Assembly: GCA_018622675.1 (NCBI GenBank) | Contig: CP076020.1 | Coordinates: 744,001-808,000 of the forward strand | DNA length: 64,000 nt | Source: Mycoplasmatota bacterium | GTDB taxonomy: Bacteria > Bacillota_I > Bacilli_A > Izemoplasmatales > Hujiaoplasmataceae | Reading direction: 5' to 3' | In this document: positions 54,937 through 62,462 of the stretch, in pieces | Numbering within the stretch: position 1 is the first letter of the stretch | How the letters are laid out: each line of letters starts with the position of its first letter | Program-made: the position numbers and the translations under genes | The notes under the pieces: generated by a model | The model's input: only the letters and a program-made list of their open reading frames with translations | What the model was told of the DNA's origin: nothing | Database searches by the model: none

Positions 54937-55557
54937 ATGAAAAATGATGTAAAAGTATTTGCAGAAGTAGCGATTTTAGTAGGGGTAGCAGTTGTCTTGG
55001 ATGTGGTTTTTGGCATCTTATCAAAAGGTATTTTTCCTTGGGGTGGTTCAATTTCCCCAGCTATGTTACCTATATTTTTAATTGCTTACAGAAGAGGTGT
55101 TAAAACTGGTTTGTTTTCTGGTCTAGTATTTGCGGTCATCCAATTGATGATGTCAGGCATGATATCAGCAGGTGTTATAGCAGCGATTCCTGAATCACCA
55201 TATGTGGGACCTGGATGGTTAAAATTAATTTTAGTTTATCTACTAGATTATATTTTCCCATTTACACTATTAGGGTTAGCTGGTATATTTAAAAATTCAC
55301 TGACTAAGCTCAAACCATTCTTTTTAGGTATGATTTTAGCATCATCAATCCGCTTAATTTTCCATATCTTTTCTGGTGTATTGATTTGGGGTAGTTATTC
55401 AGAATGGTTTAATAGTGAATTTGGAACGAATTTTGGTCCATTCATATATTCAGTTGTATATAACTCACCCTATATGGTTGCTTCTTTAATGTTTTGTATG
55501 TTTGTAGGTTACATCATGTTTAAACGCGACTTAGTGAGTCTGAATTTAGAATCATAA
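54937..55557 (+). CDS. thiT: Thiamine ECF transporter S component ThiT
   Basis: The 206-residue product has about six hydrophobic segments and the ThiT-type sequence IFPWGGSISPAMLPIFLIAYRRGVKTGLFSGLVFAVIQ, with the conserved Trp and small-residue helix, and WLKLILVYLLDYIFPF. It needs the shared EcfA/A'/T module, which is not in the window. The upstream TPP riboswitch confirms the substrate. AAGGAGG precedes the start. A terminator follows. Confidence 0.95.
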   Translation: MKNDVKVFAEVAILVGVAVVLDVVFGILSKGIFPWGGSISPAMLPIFLIAYRRGVKTGLFSGLVFAVIQLMMSGMISAGVIAAIPESPYVGPGWLKLILVYLLDYIFPFTLLGLAGIFKNSLTKLKPFFLGMILASSIRLIFHIFSGVLIWGSYSEWFNSEFGTNFGPFIYSVVYNSPYMVASLMFCMFVGYIMFKRDLVSLNLES

Positions 55558-55560
55558 ATG

Positions 55561-55590
55561 AAGAGAGATTTATTCTCTCTTTTTTTTCTT
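55561..55590 (+). terminator. Intrinsic terminator after thiT
   Basis: Stem AAGAGAGA/TCTCTCTT with a short loop and a T-run. Confidence 0.88.
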
Positions 55591-55596
55591 AGATAT

Positions 55597-55623
55597 TTAG
55601 CACTCAAAACTTGACTCTGCTAA
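55597..55623 (+). promoter_or_regulatory. CIRCE-like HrcA operator of htpG (right half degenerate)
   Basis: TTAGCACTC, nine bases, then CTCTGCTAA. The left half is a perfect CIRCE half-site and the spacing is exactly nine. The right half matches GAGTGCTAA at the last six positions only. It overlaps the -35 of the htpG promoter. Confidence 0.65.
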
Positions 55624-55638
55624 CAAAAATGATATAAT
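55611..55638 (+). promoter_or_regulatory. Promoter of htpG
   Basis: TTGACT (55611-55616) and TATAAT (55633-55638) with a 16-nt spacer. The -35 lies inside the CIRCE-like site, so HrcA binding would block RNA polymerase. Confidence 0.75.
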
Positions 55639-55670
55639 GTTATTGATAATAACAATTTTAGGAGGCAAAT

Positions 55671-57602
55671 ATGAGTAAAAAAACAATTGAATTTAAAACA
55701 GAATCCAAAAAATTATTAGACTTGATGGTACATTCTATTTATACCAACAAAGAGATTTTCTTAAGAGAATTAATATCAAATGCATCTGATGCAATTGATA
55801 AATATCATTTCAACAGTTTAACCGAAGATAATTTAGAACACAGAAATGATTATGAAATTTATTTAGATGTTGACAAGAAACATCGTAAACTGACTATTAG
55901 TGATAATGGTATTGGTATGACTTATGATGAACTTATTGATAATATTGGAACTATCGCAAAGAGTGGTACGCTTGATTTCTTAAAAAATATGAAGGGTAAA
56001 GATTTGAAAAACACAGACCTTATTGGACAATTTGGTGTCGGTTTTTATTCTGCCTTCATGGTGAGTGATAAAGTTGAAGTTGTAACAAAATCACCATATA
56101 GCGAAAAAGCTTATAAATGGGTTTCTCAAGGTGAAGAAGGTTTTACTATTGAAGAAACTGAGAAAGATAGTATTGGTACAGAAATCACACTTAAAATCAG
56201 AAAAAACCATGATGATGAAAATTATGATGAGTTTTTAGATGATTATAAAATCACGGAATTAGTTAAAAAGTATTCGAATTATGTTCGTTATCCTATCACA
56301 ATGGAAAAAGAAAAAGAAGTTCCAAAATTAGATGACGAAGGAAATGAAATAGAAGATAAATTTGAAACTGTCATTGAAAAAGAAACACTCAATCAAATGA
56401 CACCTATTTGGGAAAAAAATAAATCTGAAGTATCTGATGAAGAATTAAATGATTTCTATAAAACTCAATATTATGATTATAATGATCCGCTTTTAAATAT
56501 TTGGACAAATGTTGAAGGTAAACTAACTTATAAATCAATCATCTTTATACCAGGTAAAGCACCTCAAAACCTTTATTCAGAAAAATATGAAAAAGGTTTA
56601 GAATTATATGCTAAAGGCGTATTTGTTATGGATAAGTGTAAAGAGTTAGTACCTGATTATTTAAGATTTATTAAGGGATTAGTTGTTTCACCTGATTTAA
56701 ATTTAAATATTTCTCGAGAAATTTTACAAAAGAATACACAACTAACTAAAATTCAAAAAAACTTAGAAAAGAAAATCATAAAAAGATTAGAGAAACTACT
56801 TGATAAAGAAAGAGATCAATATATTAAATTCTGGAAAGAATTTGGAGTCAATATTAAATATGGCATTTATGATAACTTTGGAATCAATAAAGATCTTCTA
56901 AAAGATTTAATTCTTTTTGAAACAGTTAACGAAGATGGGTATATCACTTTAAAAGAATATGTTGAGAAAATGCCAAAAGATCAAAAAGACATTTATTATG
57001 GATCAGCTGCTTCAAAAACCGCTATAAAAGCATCACCACAAATGGATAGATTAAAATCTAAAGGTTATGATGTTTTAGTATTGACTGATGAAATTGATGA
57101 ATTTATGATTAGCATATTGAACGAATATGAAAAACATAAATTTAAATCAATTAATCAAGGTGATTTAGATTTAGTCGATGAAAAAGAAAAAGAAACAATT
57201 AAATCTTTGGAAACAGAAAATAAAGACTTATTAGAAAAGATTAAAGAATCATTAAAAGGTGAAGTTGATGATGTAAAATTATCAACCCGTTTGACAGATT
57301 CACCAGTTTGTTTAGTCAGTGGTGAAGGTGTTTCATTTGAAATGGAAAAAGTAATGGAACAATTACCAGGAGACAAGTCAGGGCATCAAAAAGCTAAAAA
57401 GATTTTAGAGATCAATCCTCAACATGATTTATTTAAAGCTATCAATCACATGTATGAGAATCATTCAGAGGATCTTGATGATTATGCTAGTGTCTTATAT
57501 AATCAAGCCTTATTAATAGAAGGATTAAAAATAAATGATCCAGTAGAATTTTCTAATAAAATGGTAAAAATATTAGTGAAAGCATCAAAAACAGGAGAAT
57601 AA
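55671..57602 (+). CDS. htpG: Molecular chaperone HtpG (Hsp90)
   Basis: HtpG is the bacterial Hsp90, an ATP-driven dimeric chaperone. The 643-residue product has the GHKL ATPase motifs REL(I)SNASDAIDK near the N-terminus, SDNGIGMTYDEL, GTIAKSGT and GQFGVGFYSAFM. The middle domain carries the catalytic Arg in the NISREILQ segment, and a C-terminal dimerisation domain follows. Strong SD (AGGAGG). It has a CIRCE-like operator, placing it under HrcA control, unlike the CIRCE-free htpG of B. subtilis. A small unknown gene follows after 1 nt. Confidence 0.97.
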   Translation: MSKKTIEFKTESKKLLDLMVHSIYTNKEIFLRELISNASDAIDKYHFNSLTEDNLEHRNDYEIYLDVDKKHRKLTISDNGIGMTYDELIDNIGTIAKSGTLDFLKNMKGKDLKNTDLIGQFGVGFYSAFMVSDKVEVVTKSPYSEKAYKWVSQGEEGFTIEETEKDSIGTEITLKIRKNHDDENYDEFLDDYKITELVKKYSNYVRYPITMEKEKEVPKLDDEGNEIEDKFETVIEKETLNQMTPIWEKNKSEVSDEELNDFYKTQYYDYNDPLLNIWTNVEGKLTYKSIIFIPGKAPQNLYSEKYEKGLELYAKGVFVMDKCKELVPDYLRFIKGLVVSPDLNLNISREILQKNTQLTKIQKNLEKKIIKRLEKLLDKERDQYIKFWKEFGVNIKYGIYDNFGINKDLLKDLILFETVNEDGYITLKEYVEKMPKDQKDIYYGSAASKTAIKASPQMDRLKSKGYDVLVLTDEIDEFMISILNEYEKHKFKSINQGDLDLVDEKEKETIKSLETENKDLLEKIKESLKGEVDDVKLSTRLTDSPVCLVSGEGVSFEMEKVMEQLPGDKSGHQKAKKILEINPQHDLFKAINHMYENHSEDLDDYASVLYNQALLIEGLKINDPVEFSNKMVKILVKASKTGE

Positions 57603-57603
57603 A

Positions 57604-58059
57604 GTGCATAAAACCCTTAAAACAATTGAAGAAGAACTTAGTTGGCTTATTAAAGACTATAAAGCAACAACTAACTATAAACCTAACAAAATCATTCATG
57701 TTTTAAATTATCATATCACTTATGATAAGAAAAATATCAAATTGATTTTCCAGTTTTTATTGATGCCAAAATCTGAGGCATTAGTACTGAAAATCATTTA
57801 CAATATACGAGATAAGCAAAAAGAATTTCATGAAGTTGAATATCCTTTATCAAAAATTCGTAGTGACTTAGAACTACCGATGATCAATGATTATGATTAT
57901 CAACGTATACATGATGTTATGGATTTTGAACTTGTTGATGATACAATTAAATCGACCGTTTCTCAATTAACACAAGGGTTAACTTATACAGAAGTCATTA
58001 GAAGAAACATTAAAGAAATCATTAAACATGGTAGAGATTTAAGAAAAAAATATGTTTAA
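57604..58059 (+). CDS. Unknown 151-residue protein co-transcribed with htpG
   Basis: The gene starts at GTG 57604, with AGGAG about 6 nt upstream inside the end of htpG. The product has an N-terminal helix (TIEEELSWLIKDYKA), a run of likely beta strands (IIHVLNYHITYDKKNIKLIF and FLLMPKSEALVLKIIYNI), then helical basic sequence ending in GRDLRKKYV. No signal peptide or membrane segment is visible. I do not recognise a family. Coupling to htpG suggests it is heat-induced; a co-chaperone role is only speculation. A terminator follows. Confidence 0.8.
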   Translation: MHKTLKTIEEELSWLIKDYKATTNYKPNKIIHVLNYHITYDKKNIKLIFQFLLMPKSEALVLKIIYNIRDKQKEFHEVEYPLSKIRSDLELPMINDYDYQRIHDVMDFELVDDTIKSTVSQLTQGLTYTEVIRRNIKEIIKHGRDLRKKYV

Positions 58060-58066
58060 AATGACC

Positions 58067-58095
58067 AAGCGATGCAAATGCATCGCTTTTCTTTA
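58067..58095 (+). terminator. Intrinsic terminator after the htpG operon
   Basis: Stem AAGCGATGC/GCATCGCTT with an AAAT loop and T-rich tail. Confidence 0.9.
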
Positions 58096-58160
58096 TATTT
58101 AAGATAATATTGATATAATGTTATACTATACATATAAATAAAGTTAAGAGAGTTGAAAAA

Positions 58161-60302
58161 ATGAAAAAAATAATAATTATAAGCATCATTCTTGTAAGTT
58201 CTATAATCATATCTATTTTATTATTTAATGAATTTAGAGGAAATAATGAACTATATACAGAAAATGATATTTCAATGGTCGCAAGAACCAAAGATAAGTC
58301 ATTTCAAATATATAAAGATGGCCGCTTTGAGACCACCTTTTTAAAAGGTGTCAATATGGGGAGTGCTATTCCAGGGACTTTTCCAGGTGAACTGGCCATC
58401 ACAAAAGAAATGTACTTAGAGTGGTTTGGTCTTATACAGGAAATGAATGCTGATGTCATTAGAGTTTATACAACCATGATGCCGCATTTTTATGAAGCGC
58501 TATATGAGTTTAATGAAACTGTTAAAAAGCCATTATATATAATGCAGGGTGTCTGGCTTAATGAAGAAAGTATAAAAGACATCAATGATGCATATGCTTT
58601 AAATGGTCAACTTCAAACTGACTTAATCAATGATGGTAAAGATTTAGTCGATATCATTCATGGGAATGCTAGTTTAGAAGCCCAAGTTGGCTTTGCTAGC
58701 GGTGAATATACCTATGATGTATCTAAATATGTTATAGGCTGGATCATTGGTGTGGAATGGAGCCCTAACTTTGTTTTAAATACCAATATAAACAACCCGA
58801 CGATGTCAAATTTTCAAGGTAGTTATCTCCAAACAACAGAAGAAGCATCACCTTTTGAAGCTTTTTTAGCTGCTGTCGGTAACGAAATAATTGATTATGA
58901 AGTTGAGCAATATCAATTCATGCGGCCTTTAAGTTTTGTTAATTGGCCAACAACCGATCATTTAACCCATCCAAATGAACCTGATGACATGGAAGACTTG
59001 GTTGGCGTTAATATGAATCATATCAATAAAACACCCGCATACACTGCAGGATATTTCGCCTCTTTCCATATATATCCTTATTACCCTGAATTTATGAACT
59101 ATAGCACAATCTATAGAGACTATATTGACCATAGAGGCGAACTCAACGCTTATCAAGGGTATTTAAAAGATTTAATTGATAATCTTGATATGCCAGTCAT
59201 AGTTGCGGAATTTGGTGTGCCGGCGTCTCGTGGAAAAACCCACGAAGATATTAATCAAGGTTTTAATCAAGGCTTTCTTAGTGAAACAGAGCAAGGCGAG
59301 ATCGTCTCTCATATGTTTGAAGATATCTATGTAAGTGATTACGCTGGTGCCATGGTTTTCACTTGGCAAGATGAATGGTTTAAAAGGACATGGAATACTA
59401 TGGACTTTGATTTACCACATAGACGTCCATTTTGGTCGAATATTCAAACCAATGAACAATATTTTGGTCTTTTAGCTTTTGACCCAGGTCAAGAAGAAAG
59501 AATAAGATATGTTGATGGCGATTTAAGTGATTGGGAAGAGGATACCCCGGTTTATCAAGATGATGATTTAGAAATATATACAGCCTATGATGAAAGGTAT
59601 ATGTATATACATATAAAGAGTGATACCATCAATTTATTAGACAATCAGTTACTGATACCAATGAGTACTATAGATAATCAAGGCAATGATAATATAAGAA
59701 ACACCGATATAACATTTTCTCATGATGCTGACTTCTATATTCATATTCAGGGAAGAGATTACGCCGAAGTATTTGTTGATGCATATTATGATAAATTTTA
59801 TTACTTATATCACGAAACCCTTGAATTACTTGAAAAGAATCCTTCATATACAAATAAAAATACAGGTATATTTAATTCAATTTATCAAGCACTTTCTGCT
59901 GAGTTACATTTACCAGAGACCAATACCATCATTCCTTTTATGAAACACAATACAGGTTTATTAACTCATGGTAATGGTCACCCTATGGATGAAACATATA
60001 ATTCACTATCGGATTATTATATGACAAGCCACTCAGTTGAAATTCAAATTCCATGGTTAATGTTAAATATCACTGATCCATCTACAAAGATGAGATTAGC
60101 TGATTTATACGCCAATGATTGGTTTACATCTGAATCAGTTAATCAAATATTCATTGGTGCGTCAATCATTGAAAATGGTCAAGCAAACTATATAGAAATG
60201 ACTTCAGACACTTGGAATTCATGGGAGAGACCAACCTATCATATACGTCTAAAGGAGTCTTATTACATCATAAAAGATACTTTTTCGACCTATGATGACT
60301 GA
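58161..60302 (+). CDS. Membrane-anchored glycoside-hydrolase-like protein
   Basis: The 713-residue product has an N-terminal membrane anchor (about 4-22). A domain resembling clan GH-A (beta/alpha)8 hydrolases follows: LKGVNMGSAIPGTFPG near 61-76, IRVYTTMMP at 100-108, candidate acid/base Glu199 in GWIIGVEWSP, an aromatic HIYPYYPEF strand and candidate nucleophile Glu350 in PVIVAEFGVPAS, then VFTWQDEWFKRTWNT. Residues from about 450 to the end form a beta-rich domain like DOMON or CBM9 (VDGDLSDWEED, DERYMYIHIKSD). It should act outside the cell on a glycan. The family and substrate are unassigned. Weak SD (AGAGAG). Confidence 0.75.
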   Translation: MKKIIIISIILVSSIIISILLFNEFRGNNELYTENDISMVARTKDKSFQIYKDGRFETTFLKGVNMGSAIPGTFPGELAITKEMYLEWFGLIQEMNADVIRVYTTMMPHFYEALYEFNETVKKPLYIMQGVWLNEESIKDINDAYALNGQLQTDLINDGKDLVDIIHGNASLEAQVGFASGEYTYDVSKYVIGWIIGVEWSPNFVLNTNINNPTMSNFQGSYLQTTEEASPFEAFLAAVGNEIIDYEVEQYQFMRPLSFVNWPTTDHLTHPNEPDDMEDLVGVNMNHINKTPAYTAGYFASFHIYPYYPEFMNYSTIYRDYIDHRGELNAYQGYLKDLIDNLDMPVIVAEFGVPASRGKTHEDINQGFNQGFLSETEQGEIVSHMFEDIYVSDYAGAMVFTWQDEWFKRTWNTMDFDLPHRRPFWSNIQTNEQYFGLLAFDPGQEERIRYVDGDLSDWEEDTPVYQDDDLEIYTAYDERYMYIHIKSDTINLLDNQLLIPMSTIDNQGNDNIRNTDITFSHDADFYIHIQGRDYAEVFVDAYYDKFYYLYHETLELLEKNPSYTNKNTGIFNSIYQALSAELHLPETNTIIPFMKHNTGLLTHGNGHPMDETYNSLSDYYMTSHSVEIQIPWLMLNITDPSTKMRLADLYANDWFTSESVNQIFIGASIIENGQANYIEMTSDTWNSWERPTYHIRLKESYYIIKDTFSTYDD

Positions 60303-60389
60303 TGTAAGCGATATTATATTTACATTTGATTGAAAAATAAAAATAATTAATATATAATGAAAAAAAATAGTCTTTGGAAGGGATGAATT

Positions 60390-61727
60390 ATGGTATTTAC
60401 AAAAGAAGGGATATTAAAAAATGCTGAAGAGGAAAACGTCAGATACATACGTTTGATGTTCAGTGATATTATTGGAACAATTAAGTCTGTTGAAATTCCA
60501 ATAGGCCAATTAGAATCAGCCTTAGACGGGGAAATTATGTTTGATGGATCTTCAATAGAAGGTTTTGTAAGAATTATGGAAGCGGATATGTTTTTGGTCC
60601 CTGATTTAAGAACTTGGCTAATACTAAGTTGGGAAGAAACTAAATATGGCAAAGTTGCTAGACTTATATGTGATGTTTATACGCCTGAAGGTGAACCATC
60701 TAAGGCAGATCCTAGATCCAACTTAAAAAGAACCATTAAAGATATGGAAAAGTTAGGTTTTTCTACATTAAAAATTGGTTTTGAACCTGAGTTTTTCCTA
60801 TTTAAACTTGATGAAAAGAATAATATTGTCATGGATGTAGCTGATCATGGAGGATATTTTGATTTATCTCCAATTGATGGCGCTGAAGATTGTAGAAGAG
60901 ATATTGTCCTTGAATTAGAGCGTATTGGTTTTAAAATTGAAGCATCTCACCATGAAGTCGCACCTGGACAAAATGAGATTAATTTTGAATTTGCAGATGT
61001 CGTCGAGGCTTGTGATAATTTACAAACCTTTAAGTTGGTTGTAAAAAATATCGCTAGAAGACACCGATTACATGCAACATTTATGCCTAAACCACTGGCT
61101 TCAGTCAATGGTTCTGGAATGCATACCAATTGTTCATTAGCGGATAAAGATGGTAATAATGCATTTTATGACCCAAAAGGTGATTTAAAGTTGTCTAAAG
61201 TTGCTAGACAATGGATTACTGGTATTTTACGTCATTCTAAATCATTCTGTGCCATTACAAACCCTACTGTCAATTCATACAAACGTCTAGTTCCAGGTTA
61301 TGAAGCACCATGTTATGTGTCATGGTCTGAACAAAACCGTTCTGTTATGGTTAGAATTCCTGCAGCAAGAGGAAAAGCAACACGCGCTGAAATAAGGTCT
61401 GTTGATACATCTGCTAACCCATATTTAGCGATGTCAGTCATTCTTGCTTCTGGGTTAGAAGCCATAGAAAAGAATTATCCACTTATAGATCCAATTGATG
61501 AAAACTTGTTTGAGTTAACACCTGTACAAAGAAAGTCATTAGGTGTTGATAGTTTACCCGACAATTTAAAAGAAGCCATTGATAACTTTAAAAGAGATCC
61601 ATTAATGGAACAAGTACTAGGTAAACAAATTTTCCAAAAATTTATTGATCTAAAAACTAAAGAATGGGATGATTTTAGAACAACAGTAACCGAATGGGAA
61701 ATTAAAAAATATATAAATATTGTATAA
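60390..61727 (+). CDS. glnA: Glutamine synthetase type I
   Basis: GlnA makes glutamine from glutamate, ammonia and ATP. The 445-residue protein is the GSI-alpha size and lacks the adenylylation insert. It has FDGSSIEGF, the metal-binding [20 protein letters not shown] (nucleotide/glutamate), the flap and [25 protein letters not shown] precedes the start; a TATATAATG -10-like box lies about 35 nt upstream. No glnR is adjacent. It is bounded by a terminator shared with the convergent recU. Confidence 0.97.
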   Translation: MVFTKEGILKNAEEENVRYIRLMFSDIIGTIKSVEIPIGQLESALDGEIMFDGSSIEGFVRIMEADMFLVPDLRTWLILSWEETKYGKVARLICDVYTPEGEPSKADPRSNLKRTIKDMEKLGFSTLKIGFEPEFFLFKLDEKNNIVMDVADHGGYFDLSPIDGAEDCRRDIVLELERIGFKIEASHHEVAPGQNEINFEFADVVEACDNLQTFKLVVKNIARRHRLHATFMPKPLASVNGSGMHTNCSLADKDGNNAFYDPKGDLKLSKVARQWITGILRHSKSFCAITNPTVNSYKRLVPGYEAPCYVSWSEQNRSVMVRIPAARGKATRAEIRSVDTSANPYLAMSVILASGLEAIEKNYPLIDPIDENLFELTPVQRKSLGVDSLPDNLKEAIDNFKRDPLMEQVLGKQIFQKFIDLKTKEWDDFRTTVTEWEIKKYINIV

Positions 61728-61730
61728 AAA

Positions 61731-61752
61731 AAAAGACGCTTAGCGTCTTTTT
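61731..61752. terminator. Bidirectional terminator between glnA and recU
   Basis: Stem AAAAGACGC/GCGTCTTTT with a TTA loop, A-run and T-run on opposite sides. Confidence 0.92.
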
Positions 61753-62324
61753 TACTTTATATAGTGTTCATCAATCACTTTTAAATAGTCAACCGGTTTA
61801 CGATATCCTTCTGTAATTTCATAACCATTGCTTTCAATTTCTTTTAATGTAATTGATTTTCTAGATGTTTTGCTTCTCTTATAGTATTTAGAAACATAGC
61901 TTGCATCTAAGAAGAAGATGCGGTCAAGCATGGAAAAATAAATAATGATGAAAGCAATCCCACCATGATTTTGACATTGTTCAAGATGAGTCACCTGATG
62001 TTCGTGGATATTTTTTATTGGGAAGGATGTTTTGTTTTTAGTCTCTTTGGCTTCAAAATCAATATATCTTCCCTTATAAAGACCATTATAATCGGTTGTT
62101 GAAGGTAATTTATAGTACGCTTCTACAATTTTTGCAGCTGATCTTTGTTTATAATCCACTTTTACAATTTGAATAGGAATTGGTTTCTTATGAATCACTG
62201 CGATATTGTTGTTCAAGTAAAACTCATTGGTTTGATTAATCATATTTTCGAAATTCATACCACGATTAGCCGTCGAAACGATTTTTCTTTCACGATGTTT
62301 CTTTTTATTTGGATAGTTTATCAT
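61752..62324 (-). CDS. recU: Holliday junction resolvase RecU
   Basis: RecU cuts Holliday junctions and works with RuvB in Firmicutes. From the preferred start the product is 190 residues: MINYPNKKKHRERKI, then ANRGMNFENMINQTNEFYL, the catalytic core with D and E/K in TDYNGLYKGRYIDFEAKETKNKTSFP (residue span about 78-103), and HQVTHLEQCQNHGGIAFIII. The ATG complementary to 62322-62324 lies 6 nt after AGGTG; upstream ATG and GTG starts overlap that SD. It is a single gene, without the ponA neighbour seen in Bacillus, as expected for a wall-less bacterium. Confidence 0.95.
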   Translation of the reverse strand: MINYPNKKKHRERKIVSTANRGMNFENMINQTNEFYLNNNIAVIHKKPIPIQIVKVDYKQRSAAKIVEAYYKLPSTTDYNGLYKGRYIDFEAKETKNKTSFPIKNIHEHQVTHLEQCQNHGGIAFIIIYFSMLDRIFFLDASYVSKYYKRSKTSRKSITLKEIESNGYEITEGYRKPVDYLKVIDEHYIK

Positions 62325-62462
62325 TATCATCACCTAATTTATTTTATCATAGACATTGACGAATGATAAGTATTACTTTAGCATTGTTAAACATAACCTT
62401 TTAAAAATAATGAAATATGTTGTATAATAGGTATGATATTTTTTTAAGAAAGAGCGGTAAAT

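Noticed and set aside
60303-60324. Inverted repeat TGTAA-N12-TTACA upstream of glnA, considered as a GlnR/TnrA box
   Set aside because: The consensus needs a seven-base gap (TGTNA-N7-TNACA); here the gap is 12. It may be a weak hairpin or chance.
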